Positions 1-10,192 of a stretch of DNA of 64,000 nucleotides are shown here, piece after piece. The notes below the pieces were generated by a model. It was given only the letters and a program-made list of their open reading frames with translations, did no database searches and was not told where the DNA came from. The stretch's first letter is position 1; the number at the start of each line of letters is the position of its first letter. Made by a program: the position numbers and the translations under genes. Source of the stretch: Lenzites betulinus (lineage: Eukaryota > Basidiomycota > Agaricomycetes > Polyporales > Polyporaceae); the NCBI GenBank assembly GCA_022264855.1, contig JABYQU010000006.1, positions 1,054,001-1,118,000 on the forward strand, given 5' to 3'.

Positions 1-900
1 CGGCTCACCCGAAGCTGCTGTTGCTCGTGCTGCAATTGAAGCCATAATTTACGTATGTGGTCGTCCACTTGGGCATACTGGAGCACGAATTTCTCGTATA
101 CAGCGTTCCTGAGACAAGTTCAGAGATGATCACGGCTCCGCCATGTGGACGCACATGTCCGCTACCGCCGCGCTATACTCCTCCAGCCTTCCCGCAATCT
201 ACGCAAAGCAAGTTCAGTGTATGCTACCGATTCGCTCTTCGAAAATACTGACACATTTATCCAGGTCATGCCTGGCGCCTTGGAGGAACTTGGACTCTTT
301 GTCCTTCCTCTTCTTTTCCCAAGATGCTATGCCGCGAGGTGAGCAACGGCCGAATGCTAGGACAAGAGAGCCCCCCGGCCGGGATGTATGCGCTCACTTT
401 GCATCTGAGCCGCGACGGCTGCCATTATTCTGTTCGCGATGAGTTGATGTTTTGCTGTGTACGCTTTTGTGGGATTCGCATTTACCCTGCATCGTCGCTG
501 GCGACGGACTGCGGCGAAGCCTGAGGGCAGTTATAAGTAGGCGTTCACGAGCGCCTCCCGACCGGGCAAAATGACCAAACCTTTTCTGTTCTCTTGGGCA
601 TCGCGTGGAGACTGCGCCTGTGTTGATACGTCGATTCCGATGAGATGATGAGAGTAGGAGGCAAGGAACACCCCCGGCCGGAGACCTTGCACGCAAACGC
701 GTCGCGTCGAGCGTGCTTCGACAGAACGCGTTTATTGGGCGCTCCGCGCCGAGCGTAGATCTCACTCTCCGATTTCGATCGTGTGAACGATGATCTTCCA
801 CAAAAGGCACACTCAAACGTTAAGCGAGTACGTCGGTACTTGTCAATACTTTTAGTCGCCCTCACGTTTGGATGAGGAGTACTTCGGAGTAAAAACGCAT
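1..900. other. No gene supported
   Basis: I see no convincing coding exon here. Longer open frames are arginine/serine-rich and lack recognisable domains. One weak possibility is a gene starting on the minus strand at 45: an ATG there opens a short Ala/Arg-rich peptide (MASIAARATAASG, like a mitochondrial presequence) followed by a good GTGAGC donor, which would run off the left edge. The stretch also carries two GC-rich CCCCCGGCCGG blocks near 370 and 670. Confidence 0.4.
891..895 (-). terminator. Pol III T-run terminator of tRNA-Gly
   Basis: Five A on the plus strand (TTTTT on the transcribed strand) lie 5 nt beyond the tRNA 3' end, the usual place for a polymerase III stop. Confidence 0.75.
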
Positions 901-970
901 GCATTAAGGGGGAATCGAACCCCCGGCGGGTCGATGGCAACGACCCAGGTTACCACTACCCCATTAATGC
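901..970 (-). tRNA. tRNA-Gly (anticodon GCC)
   Basis: The reverse complement folds into a full cloverleaf of 70 nt. The 7-bp acceptor stem pairs GCATTAA with TTAATGC. The anticodon stem GGTCG/CGACC encloses the loop TTGCCAT with GCC at its centre. The T arm is GGGGG-TTCGATT-CCCCC. There is no intron and CCA is not encoded, as usual in eukaryotes. Just downstream on the transcribed strand is a TTTTT run (891-895 on the plus strand as AAAAA), a standard RNA polymerase III terminator. It decodes GGC/GGT glycine codons. Confidence 0.95.
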
Positions 971-1301
971 TTATCAGGGTGCTGTTTTCTTGCGGATAGA
1001 ATCATTCAGACAAAACCTGTACTTCCTCTGCCCGAAGCACTGATGATAGTATGTAATGCAACTCTGTATCTGCAGCTTCAAGAAGCTTCCAGGCTGGAGC
1101 AGTTGTCGTACATGAACTGTTCTTACAACAGGGTGCCACCACAGGCATTTTTGGTGTATGGGGCATAAGCTCACGTCGAGCCGCCGGTACATGTCCCAGT
1201 ACTGGCATGTCGACGACTGTTGAAGAAAGGCATTTGAGGAAAGCAACCACGAACCCACTGCATGCGATAGCACAACACTATATAAGTTACATCCAAATCA
1301 A
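971..1301. other. Intergenic spacer between tRNA-Gly and Trs65 3' end
   Basis: I see no gene. It serves as upstream region of the tRNA (minus strand) and 3' flank of the Trs65 gene (minus strand). Confidence 0.5.
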
Positions 1302-4300
1302 CTACTCCACTGCTCCTGCGGCAGCGCTACTGTCAGGCTCGTGCACAATCACGTCAATGACCGATCTGCAAAACCCCCGTCAACGCTGAATCAAGTATGA
1401 CTGCATATATAGCACGCACCTCAAGTTCATAGCGTAGCCCGTCTGGATATCTGTCAGCGTGAGCGTATCGATCGCGTGCACGCCCGGCGCGAGCGCGAGG
1501 AAGTCCATCCGCACAGACTGGCACGTCGCCGGGAGGAGCGGCCTGCGCAGCGGTAGTCAGCCAGCACGCCCAAATCGCCCCTACGCACAAACCAACGACT
1601 TACCCGATCCGGACGCGGTTCTCCAGCGGGATGATCCCCGGGGGATGCGCCTCCTCGCCGTTCTTCAGCCCGCCCTGCGGGGCCCGCGTCGCGCCGTGCA
1701 TGCGCCGCCGCCGCCGCTCCTCGGGGAAGCTCACCTCGAAGCGGCGCGTCCACGACGACTGGTTGAACACGAAGATGTCGAGCGTGAACTCGTCGAGCGG
1801 GAAGAGCCGCCCCGCCCCGGGTCCCGCGTGTGCCTTCGCGCTCGAGAGCAACCCGACGGACACCACGATCGACTCCGACCCGCCCTCACCCGCGCCCTCG
1901 CCCTCGTAAAGCCCAGACTGGCGGTCCGCGGGCATACCGCCTCCAGCGTTCTGCAGGCCCTGCATGCCTCCAAACCCGAACCCGCCCACGGTCGGTCCCG
2001 GCGTCGGGGGCACACCACCAGCACCGCCTGCGCCGCCCGCGGTCCCGCGGTCCCGCCTGATCTCCACACTCGGGCCTACGGCGACCGCGCCCCCGCCGGC
2101 CTGCTGCGCGATCGGGGTCTGCCAGAACGGCGTGGGCGGCACGGGCGAAGGCGAGGACGGGTACGCGGGGTACGCGGGCGTGCGGAGCGGCGGCGGGACG
2201 AGCGGCGGACTGGGCACGGGCGTCGCAGGGTCGAGCACCTCGTTGATCGTGCTCACGCTGTCGGACTGCGTGTGCGTGAACGACATGGCGAGCGGGTTGA
2301 GGTTCGAGGGCGGGAGCGGGAGCGGGGGGCTCATCGGGGCGCCGTACGTCGTGGGCGAGCGCGGGAACGTCGATTGGAACGCGATGGATGGGGGGATGTA
2401 CGACGAAGCGCGGTTTGAAGGGATATTGAGCGTCTGCACGCCCCCGCCGAATCCGGTGGGCGTCGGGCTGGAGTGGAGGGGCGCGGAGGGTGGGTGGTTT
2501 GCGGGGTTGAGCATCGAGGTCGAGCTTTGGTAGTTCATGGGAGACTTGAGGGACGGCAGGTTGGCACGCGCGTACTCGGCCGCGGGGGTGTCAATAGCCG
2601 CGAGCGTGTGTCGCTTGCTACCTGCAACGGCCGTGAGGGGGACAACACTGCGTGTTGTAAGCGGGGTTATACTCCGTGTTGGCGGTGCGGGGGCAGTCGG
2701 GAACGGGGAAGCAGGGGTGGGCAGGACAAAGTTATCATTCCCGTTCGGATCGACACCGCCTGACTCGCGCTTCTGCCTCTGCTTGGCGGCGGACACGCTA
2801 GACGACGATAGGTCGAGCACGCAGTTCCATTTCGACGGATAGAGATGCGTGGGGTAGGCGTACTCGCCCGAGGACGAATCCTCCTCATAGGGTCGTCCGC
2901 TAATATTGATCGAAACGGCGCGTTGTAGCTCGTCGGTGCTGGCATTCTTGCTCTCGAGCCCCGGAGGCCGCGCGAGAGAAAATTCGTCGACCTCCGGTCC
3001 GCGCAGGAACGATACCGCGTACAGCAGGTTCACCTGCTCCCGCGGCGCGATCCTCAAGGGAAAGACGTCCGTGCTTCCGTGCTCGCCCCAGCCCACGAGC
3101 GCGGTACGTGCGCCGGAGCCGCCGACCGTAACGTCTGCGCGCTGGACTTCGAAGTGATACGCTGGGACGCCGGATGATGATGACGCGTGAGCCTCGGCGA
3201 AGACGTTTTCGATCTCGACACTGAGGACGACCGTGTGCTCCTCGTTGCCGGCCTCGCGCTGCTCCTGCTCCTGCAGAATATCTTCGTCGAGGTCCGAATC
3301 TGTCGCGTCGGAGTCCGAGCCATCGCTACCAGGAGCGGCTTGTATGGGTCGTGCCTTGCGCCTGTGCGCGCCGTTGGTGCCCTGTGGGAGGAGAAAGTAT
3401 GGGACGAATACGGTGCGCATTCGTACACGGAAGCCGGAGAGCGTCTTCAGCGTCTTGCGGAAGGACTTTCGGAGTGTTGCCGCGCGTGGTAAGGTTCCCG
3501 ATGCGGGCGGAGATGTGATGCCCGTCGCGTACGGGACAGGCGTACTCGAGGACGCAGACGCGGGCGGCCCAAGAGCGAACTCGTGCATTCGGGTGTTACC
3601 ACCCAAGCGCGAGGATGGGAGGGTGAGCGCATCCTTCGGACCGGCAAACGTCGGACCTACGAGGCAGGTTGAGTTTGCAGCTACACATGACACTTCTTGC
3701 ACTGTACTCACCTGCAGACAAGCCCTCAAGCAGGTTGACTTCTTGAAGCCCCGAGAGGAACTCTTCGCCGTCGCTGTCCCCCGAGTGCTGGGCCGATGCG
3801 GCGCCATTGGCTTCCGAGGGAGAATAGAGGCCAGCGGACTTGAGGCCCCCAGTAGCCTCGATGAGTGCGGCGAGGGACTTGCGCGGAGGGGTGATCGCGA
3901 GGGGTTTATGGCGAAGGGTTGTAGAGACGGTAATACAGAGGAGTGGGTCAGGAACCTTCGTGAGCATGAATACTTGTATGAAGACATGTGAGGTCAAGGT
4001 GGATATATGTGAAAATAGATAAACTTACAAACGAGAATTGACATCTTGTAGACCGCTAACCAGCAGCGTTCGGACTCGTCCCAGAGGAGAGCGAACTGCT
4101 CGGCGTCGCGAGACTCGGACTCGCCCCATATAGCGGAAACGAGTGGGGTACCTTGGGACTGGACGTACTTGATATCGGACTCTGCGGCAGCGGGGATGGG
4201 ATGGGGGGTATGGGGCGGGAATATAGAAGGATGGCCGGCGAGGAGCGGACCGGGTCTGTTGCGCTGCATGGAGCTGTTGCGCGGAGGCGGCGGCATGGAG

Positions 4301-4685
4301 AGGCGAGCTGAGCTCGGAACATCGGGGGCGACGGCAGAGGGCGAGATGTAGGACGTCTCGTACGAGATCTGGAGGTGGACGAGGAACGAGAGCAGGGTCT
4401 TGGGCGGCTCCGGCGCGGGCTCATCGTCGGAGGCGGAGGACGGCAGACGGATCGTCAGTAGAAAGTCCAGGTTCTCGTCTGCGCTATGTTAGACGATAAA
4501 GATACAAGCACTCGGTATGAATACGGACCAAAGAACGCGGTCCGTCTGTCTCCAGCATCGCCCCGGAGGCGGGCAATCCAGTCTTGGGCCTGCTTTGGGT
4601 TGTAGTCTGCGGGAAACTCGAGGGACGGTTGCGGGGCTACAACCTCGAGCACGCTCGCTTCAAACAGGTCTTCATAGCTGCTCAT
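1302..4685 (-). CDS. TRS65: TRAPPII complex subunit Trs65-like
   Basis: Six exons give a protein of roughly 1,040 aa matching the basidiomycete Trs65 domain family, a TRAPPII vesicle-tethering subunit acting at the Golgi. The start is the ATG at 4685 (MSSYEDLFEASVLEVV). Exon 1 joins exon 2 after TAFF (to DENLDFLLTIRLP). Further junctions lie near 4045/3997 and 3715/3660. The large fourth exon carries a long Pro/Ser-rich linker and the start of the C-terminal Ig-like region (LFPLDEFTLDIFVFNQSSW). The last two exons read PLLPATCQSVRMDFLALAPG and SVIDVIVHEPDSS, ending at TAG 1302; the segment DTLTLTDIQTGYAMNL is the conserved Trs65 C-terminal signature. All junctions keep frame by hand. Family assignment is from recalled signatures; a database search would settle it. 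Confidence 0.85.
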
Positions 4686-5114
4686 CCAGTAGTCGAACTT
4701 TAGTTGGCGCGGAACCAGGGAAAGCTGGACGCGATGGTACTTAGCAGAGTAGGTTTAGTATACGTAGGCGCCCGTGGTCATTACGCGTTACAATAGGTGA
4801 GATCGTTAGCACTCGCAAGCGCCCGGAGTCGGAGTGCTTGCAGCTTGCGCATGCGAGCTAGTACTGGGAAACAGGCGGGAGGAAATATGGCGCAGAGCGG
4901 GGGCAGCTTGACTGGCCATCGGGGGAGTTTGCAAGGTCAAGCACACTTTGCACTCTTACTAAGGGCACGCTATGGGATGCAGTTGAGAGTCGTATTTTGT
5001 CTACTTTTCCGAGTCTTTTTCGATTCTACGTATTTTCTCCACTCGAAAGAAGGAATTGTCTCTCGTGAACTGTCCGTCATCGTATTCACTCATCATCCCC
5101 CTCGTACCAGCTCA
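4686..5114. promoter_or_regulatory. Trs65 upstream region / Pan3 3' flank
   Basis: This 429-bp spacer lies between two minus-strand genes, so it holds the Trs65 promoter and the Pan3 3' untranslated region. I see no open frame with a domain. Confidence 0.5.
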
Positions 5115-7749
5115 CTACGAAGCAGAAGATTCAGGATACCATGTCAGCAGAGTCCTGATGGCGATTTCATAGGGAGACGTACCTAAACGCGGACTCGATG
5201 CAGGCCTTGACCTCGCGGTAGCTGACGACGAGACAGCTCTGTTCGTCGCGCGAGAGGAGCATGACGCGCTCCTCCGTGCCTGCATCGAGCTTGTTCAGAC
5301 ACGAGAGGACGTGTGTGAGGTTGACGACGGGACGCCCGACTTCGTCCACCTGGTGGAAGACGTAGTCGCGGAAGAGCTTGATGATGTACCGGTCCCCCGT
5401 CTCCGACCATCGTGTCTCGTGGTTGTGCCTATGCGAGTCGTGTTGTCAGATCAAGTCGAGGAAAGGATGAGAGCAAAGAAAGGGCGCACTCGGGTCGTTC
5501 GTTGATGAAGCCGAACTTGCACATAAGACGAACGAGGCGCGCGTTCTCGAGCTCTGTCATCAACTCGCCCTCCAGTCGGTCGACGGCGCTGCGAATATTG
5601 TCAGTCTCGCATGCGATGTAACAAGGTAGAGTCCGTGTATGTACTTCTGAGCCTCGTCGAATTCCGTCAGCAACCGACTGCCAATCATTTCAAACAGCTG
5701 GCCAATGTTCTGCAGCCAATTAGACCCAAATGTAGGCGGCTGAGAAAGCACGGGTGCTGACCTTCGGCACCCGTGGCTTCGAAATCAAGAACAGTATGAC
5801 GCTCTTGAGGTCCGCAGAGTAAGTCCTGTCGATGACTTCGAGCGCACCCGGGATGTTGTTGACCGCGCCCGTGTTGCCGTTGCACAGCTGGATGATGATC
5901 CCGCCGAACATCGTGAGGTCGTCTTGTTGCAAGTACGGGATCTCCGATGCCGGCACCTCGTGCATGAGAACGTCAACGATGCCACATGAACCCAACCGGA
6001 CCCTGGACACAGTTGAGTGTCCGTACATCATGCGAACTGCGGTGGGGGCATACCTGTTCTTGCCGGTGACGAGAATCTTGGTCACGTCAATTAGCCGCAA
6101 CGCGAGCCCCGCATCGTGCGCAACCTGGATGGCATTTGCTATTTGGACAATGTATGACCAGAGGGTGCGCTCCTCTACCCGATTGGACTGCGCTTGTAAA
6201 CGTCCATGCTGGAACTGGGGTGGCTTGACCTTAATGTGCGCGTCAAAGAGGGTCTGCGCGTTCGGATGATCTTCGTACACCACGACGAGGGCTAGAGGCG
6301 ATAGGATGAGGGCGGCTAAGGAGGACTACGCGTAGATGGGACATACAAGAATCGTTGAAGGCACGTGTCGTGAATGCCTCGTGAACGGAGACAATGTTCG
6401 GATGTCGAATTCGCGACCACGTTTCGATAGCCGAGAACGCGGTTTGCTGCATGAGGCGGAAATCTGGCAGAGGTGTCTAGTCAGGTGAGTAATTTGTTTG
6501 TCTAAAGAATAAACTGACTCTCGACGCGGCGGAGGACATAGGTAAAGCCGTCGCTGGAGTTCGTTGCGCGGTACAAGGTAGAATACCAGTTTCCGAACTT
6601 GCGACGTTCCGCGCCAATGGACTCCAGAGGGATTAAGGAGTGATATCCCTGCAACTCCTCTGGGAGACCCATGTTGTTTGGCGGGGGAGCTCGGACCGTT
6701 TCCGATCGTTTCTGCAACTCTTCACGCGTCCCATCTGATATGAAGTACCGATGTGAGAGGGCTTCCGGCCGGGGGAGAGTATAGAGATGGTAATTGAGCT
6801 ATGCGGCTGTGTTGAGTTACGTTGGACGCGCGGTAGGTCGCCACATACTGGTTGGTTGTGATAAGCCATGGAAGGAGCGTAGAAGGGGTCGAGAGTTGCC
6901 GCATCGTAACCAGGCGGCATCTCGTAAGGGTTCATTGAGGGCTGTGCGAATCCCGTGTAAAGATAAGAGCGTCGAGGAGGTGGAAAGTCACCCTACCGCG
7001 TGTCCCCCATCGTCCGAGGCATCTGTGCTATGACTCGCATAAGAGTAAGGATTGTAGGGATCGTACTGATCGTGGTCCAATGCTGGGACAGACTCTACAG
7101 GCTCGGATTGCTGCTCCAGCAGTTGGGGAGACTGCTCAGATGAAGAATCGCTACTGGATGGAAATGTGAGGCGGCGGTGGCGGTGGAAAATACGATGCAA
7201 CGAACGAGGATGTGGATGACTGTTGCTGTAAAGATGCTGGGACAGCAGCTGTAGGCGTTGGACTTGCAGGATTGATCGGAACTTTGGGAACAAATACAGG
7301 CGCGTTTACGGCCTGCGCGGGTAGAGCCGCGCCCGGAGTGGGAGAATCTGGTGGTCTGCTCGGCTGTTAGCGGAAGGAACATGATACGATGTCGAAGAGA
7401 GCATACGCCGGAGAGGGAGCATCGCGCTAAAGCAGGATGAGTAACGCCGATCATCCGGGCGTGCGGGGTCACGCACCGACGGATGGTAGTAGATACAGCC
7501 TTTGTCCTGGTATTTACAGTGCCTGCGCGAGGTCAGGACACGGTCGCAGTGTGCGCTGAGACTACGCACCCATAGATGAGAATATTTCTACACTGGCGTT
7601 GGGTGCTGTCTGTGCAAAAGTGTAAGCAGGGCACGGGACGGAGAGGAGTCACACGGACCCTTCTTGTTGGGCCGGGGGCTTGGGGGCTCCTCGGAGGGGG
7701 GCGCGGAGATCTTGATGGCGGAAGAAGAGGGTCTGGCGAAGAAAGACAT
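5115..7749 (-). CDS. PAN3: PAN2-PAN3 deadenylation complex subunit Pan3
   Basis: This is the multi-exon regulatory subunit of the poly(A)-shortening nuclease, in the cytoplasm. The start is the ATG at 7749 ([14 protein letters not shown]). Exons 2 and 3 form the N-terminal CCCH zinc finger: CRNILIYG, then after an intron [13 protein letters not shown] (C-x8-C-x6-C-x3-H). A Pro/Ser/Tyr-rich linker follows. The pseudokinase part shows [27 protein letters not shown] in place of a true catalytic loop, and [20 protein letters not shown]. The C-terminal knob reads [20 protein letters not shown] and [28 protein letters not shown]. The last small exon ([12 protein letters not shown]) and stop at 5115 are less sure. 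It is divergent from Tfa2 with 238 bp between start codons. Confidence 0.93.
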
Positions 7750-7987
7750 GGCGCCGTAGGCCGAGGACGACCAGGCGGAGGAGAGACGGAGGCGGAAGAG
7801 GACGCACTGGTCCAGTCCCCGCAGGTGAACAACCCGCAACTCAAACAGGCGCCCGCACATCCCTCTACCACGCCCGCCCCCGATCCGGCCATCATTCTCC
7901 CACGCCCCACAGCACACAAACGCCCGCGGCTCCGGCCTCTGAGTCTGCTCGTCGTACTTGCACCACGTCCACCACCCCCTCCGTGCC
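7750..7987. promoter_or_regulatory. Bidirectional promoter PAN3 / TFA2
   Basis: The two start codons point away from each other across only 238 bp. The strand leading to TFA2 has GA-rich then CT/CA-rich tracts and no clear TATA box. Co-regulation is an inference from spacing only. Confidence 0.6.
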
Positions 7988-9035
7988 ATGACCGGCCTTG
8001 CTCGCGACGCTGCTGCGTTTAAGACCGCGCTTCACAAGCAAGACTACACCTCCTGGCACTCTCAGCCCCCCGGCCTCCAGCCGCCACAGCCAGCGGCACC
8101 CGCAGGAGAGCCCGAGCCCTCCAAGAAGAAGAAACGGCCAAAGTCTAGCACGTCTCTTCTGCCCGGCCTGGCCCCCGCTGTGAGCCATGGCTGACCTCTC
8201 GGTGCAGATGTCGTCTTCTCCCAGCCTGCCGACACCGGCACCGGCACCAATATCAATACCCAGCTCGTCTATCTCGTGAACCACCTCAAGCAGAATGGCA
8301 ACCCCATGCGTCTTCAGGACCTCGCCATCATCACAAACACACCAGTAGACACCGACAAAGTGCTTCTCGAGAAGTTCAAGGGTCACGATCGCGTCGTACA
8401 TGATCCAAAGACGGACTTGTATTCCTACCGGGTGCGTTCCCTTCCACCCATCAGCACTGCGCGGCAGCATTCTCAAGTGTAATCACCTGCAGCATGACTT
8501 CAACGTGCGCAATAAGGCCGCGCTCTTGACAGAGATCCAGCGCCAGACCCGCAAAGGCGGCGGCTTGTCCGTGCGAACGCTCAAAGAGAGCTGGAGGGAA
8601 GCACCACAGGCGATCGAGGAGCTCGAGAAGGACGGTGAGGTGTACGTGACAAGGACGCTCAAAGACGGCCAAATGCGGATGGTCTTCTGGAACGAGGTCA
8701 AGCCGACCGAAGAGCAGGGCGGCATGTCCGTCGAGAAAGGTGTGTATTACCAGTTCTGCCGCCCAATATCGGCGGATTGAGCTGTGGGCGCAGAGTTCCA
8801 CGACCTCTGGCATGGGCTCGAGGTGCCCAACGACGTTGACCTGCTCAAGGCTCTCGCGTCGGAAGGTCTCCAGGCGACCGCATCAGCAGCGCCCTTGCTC
8901 AAGGGCGGCATGGCGAAGAAGAAGGGCAAGAAGTCTGCCCCTCGACAGCGGCAGGTCCGCATCACGAACACCCATTTGAAGGGTACCATCGATCTTTCCC
9001 GCGACTATGTCGCGCCAGGAGCCCCGCAGAAGTAG
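7988..9035 (+). CDS. TFA2: Transcription initiation factor TFIIE subunit beta
   Basis: Four exons (7988-8179, 8225-8431, 8493-8739, 8794-9035) add to 295 aa with all phases agreeing. It is the small TFIIE subunit, which helps load TFIIH and open promoter DNA in the RNA polymerase II preinitiation complex. After a Lys-rich N terminus (KKKKRPKS) the winged-helix core reads NTQLVYLVNHLKQNGNPMRL and DRVVHDPKTDLYSY, then GGLSVRTLKESW and KDGEVYVTRTLKDGQMRMVF. The C terminus has FHDLWHGLEVPND and the basic AKKKGKKSAPRQRQVRITNTHLKG, typical of the family. The second exon uses the pyrimidine-rich acceptor before CCTGCC at 8225; the AG at 8206-8207 breaks the frame. Confidence 0.93.
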
Positions 9036-9293
9036 GCCACAGACGCTGCACCACATACGTTGGCTTCTACAGGCACGTTCTGTATCATATGTACATTAGA
9101 CTAATATATACTAGTACCACATGGATGCAATGAGGAGACAATAGGGTCGTTTTGCGATTGAGACCAAGCCAGACAATCACCCGGAGGCGTATTAGACCAT
9201 CTTACAATCGCTGCATGCCTACGTGCGTAAATTGTAGGACCTGGCACGTTCAGGTCGCATGCATATTGCATGGCACGCGTGGCGGCTGGTGTA

Positions 9294-9301
9294 TTCTGGA
9301 A
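9294..9301. promoter_or_regulatory. Two-unit heat-shock element (TTCTGGAA)
   Basis: TTC-nn-GAA is the head-to-head pair of heat-shock factor pentamers. It lies about 300 bp upstream of the Hsp20 start codon. Confidence 0.5.
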
Positions 9302-9364
9302 CAAACGGGAAGAAGCGCCCGCGCCGTGCGGGTGTCTCATGGTACGTGGTCGCGACCGTTCTAC

Positions 9365-9372
9365 GAATCTTC
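9365..9372. promoter_or_regulatory. Two-unit heat-shock element (GAATCTTC)
   Basis: GAA-nn-TTC with correct 2-nt spacing, directly after a TTC at 9359-9361 whose spacing to it is 3 nt and therefore off register. Confidence 0.45.
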
Positions 9373-9414
9373 GTTGCGCAACAAATGACTTCATCGTTGA
9401 TTTCACCAGGCAAA

Positions 9415-9427
9415 TTCTCGAATATTC
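9415..9427. promoter_or_regulatory. Perfect three-unit heat-shock element
   Basis: The site reads TTC-tc-GAA-ta-TTC, three alternating HSF pentamers in perfect register, the minimum for a strong trimeric HSF site. It sits about 170 bp upstream of the Hsp20 ATG and 30 bp before a TATA-like box. Confidence 0.75.
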
Positions 9428-9457
9428 AGCAACACGTCACCCTATGCTCGCGAGCAG

Positions 9458-9465
9458 GATAAAAG
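9458..9465 (+). promoter_or_regulatory. TATA-like box (GATAAAAG) of hsp20
   Basis: A TATA-like octamer follows the three-unit heat-shock element and lies about 135 bp before the ATG, leaving a CT/CA-rich leader typical of highly expressed fungal genes. Confidence 0.5.
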
Positions 9466-9598
9466 GGGCCCTTGTTGCTGCAGCGGCTCCCCAGCAAGAG
9501 CAAAGTAACAAGTCCACTGATCACGACCGCTTTCCTCCACTCACCACCCGCTTCCGCTTCCACTTCACTCCCCTTTAACGACTTTACATCGACTCGAG

Positions 9599-10192
9599 AT
9601 GGCGCTTTCTACGTTCTTCACCGAGCCATTCTACTCCCTCGCCGACTTCGACCGCCTGTTCGACGAAGCGTTCAACGCCCGCACGGGCTCCGGCTCGTCG
9701 GCGGTCGCCTCTAGGCAGCAGGGCAACTCCGCGGTGCGGCCCATGCGCCCACGGTAAGCATTTTGTTTTACCCTCGCATATGCCTAAGGAGCAGGGTGCT
9801 GACTGGTGTGCGACAGGATGGACCTGCACGAAGACCAGGAGAAGAACCTCGTGACGGCCACGTTCGAACTCCCGGGCCTCACGAAGGAGAACGTCCAGCT
9901 TGACGTCAAGGACAACGTCTTGACCGTCGCTGGCGAGTCCACCCTTTCCACTGAGCGCGACGAGAAGGGATACTCTGTGCGCGAGCGCCGGTTCGGCAAG
10001 TTCTCCAGGTCGCTCCCGCTTCCTCAGGGCGTCAAGGTAAGCTACCCTTCGCGTTGCTATTCCGGGTGGTGCATATGCTGACGAGTGTTCCAGCCCGAGG
10101 AGGTCAAGGCGACTATGGGAGACGGCGTTTTGACGATTACCTTCCCGCGGACGACGCCGGAGCTGGCGCCGAAGAAGATCGCCATCCAGTGA
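9599..10192 (+). CDS. Small heat-shock protein, Hsp20/alpha-crystallin family
   Basis: Three exons (9599-9753, 9817-10036, 10094-10192) code for 157 aa. It is an ATP-independent holdase that binds unfolding proteins as an oligomer. The N-terminal arm is MALSTFFTEPFYSLADFDRLFDEAF. The alpha-crystallin domain starts at MDLHEDQEKNLVTATFELPG and shows ENVQLDVKDNVLTVAGE, the GYSVRERRFGKFSRSLPLP strand block, and PEEVKATMGDGVLTITFPR (the conserved A-x-x-x-n-GVL motif). The C-terminal tail ends in KIAIQ, an I-x-I-like anchor. Heat-shock elements and a TATA-like box lie upstream, so heat induction is likely. Confidence 0.95.

Larger units (their letters stand above)
9036..9598. promoter_or_regulatory. 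TFA2 3' flank and hsp20 promoter region
   Basis: This 563-bp stretch has no gene. Its right half carries heat-shock elements and a TATA-like box upstream of the small heat-shock gene, listed separately. Confidence 0.7.

Noticed and set aside
1459..2418. 319-codon plus-strand ORF inside Trs65
   Set aside because: Arg/Pro-rich shadow of the large minus-strand Trs65 exon; no domain and no splice context.
7892..8476. Minus-strand 194-codon ORF over TFA2
   Set aside because: Antisense of a well-supported four-exon TFIIE-beta gene; composition is the mirror of that coding strand.
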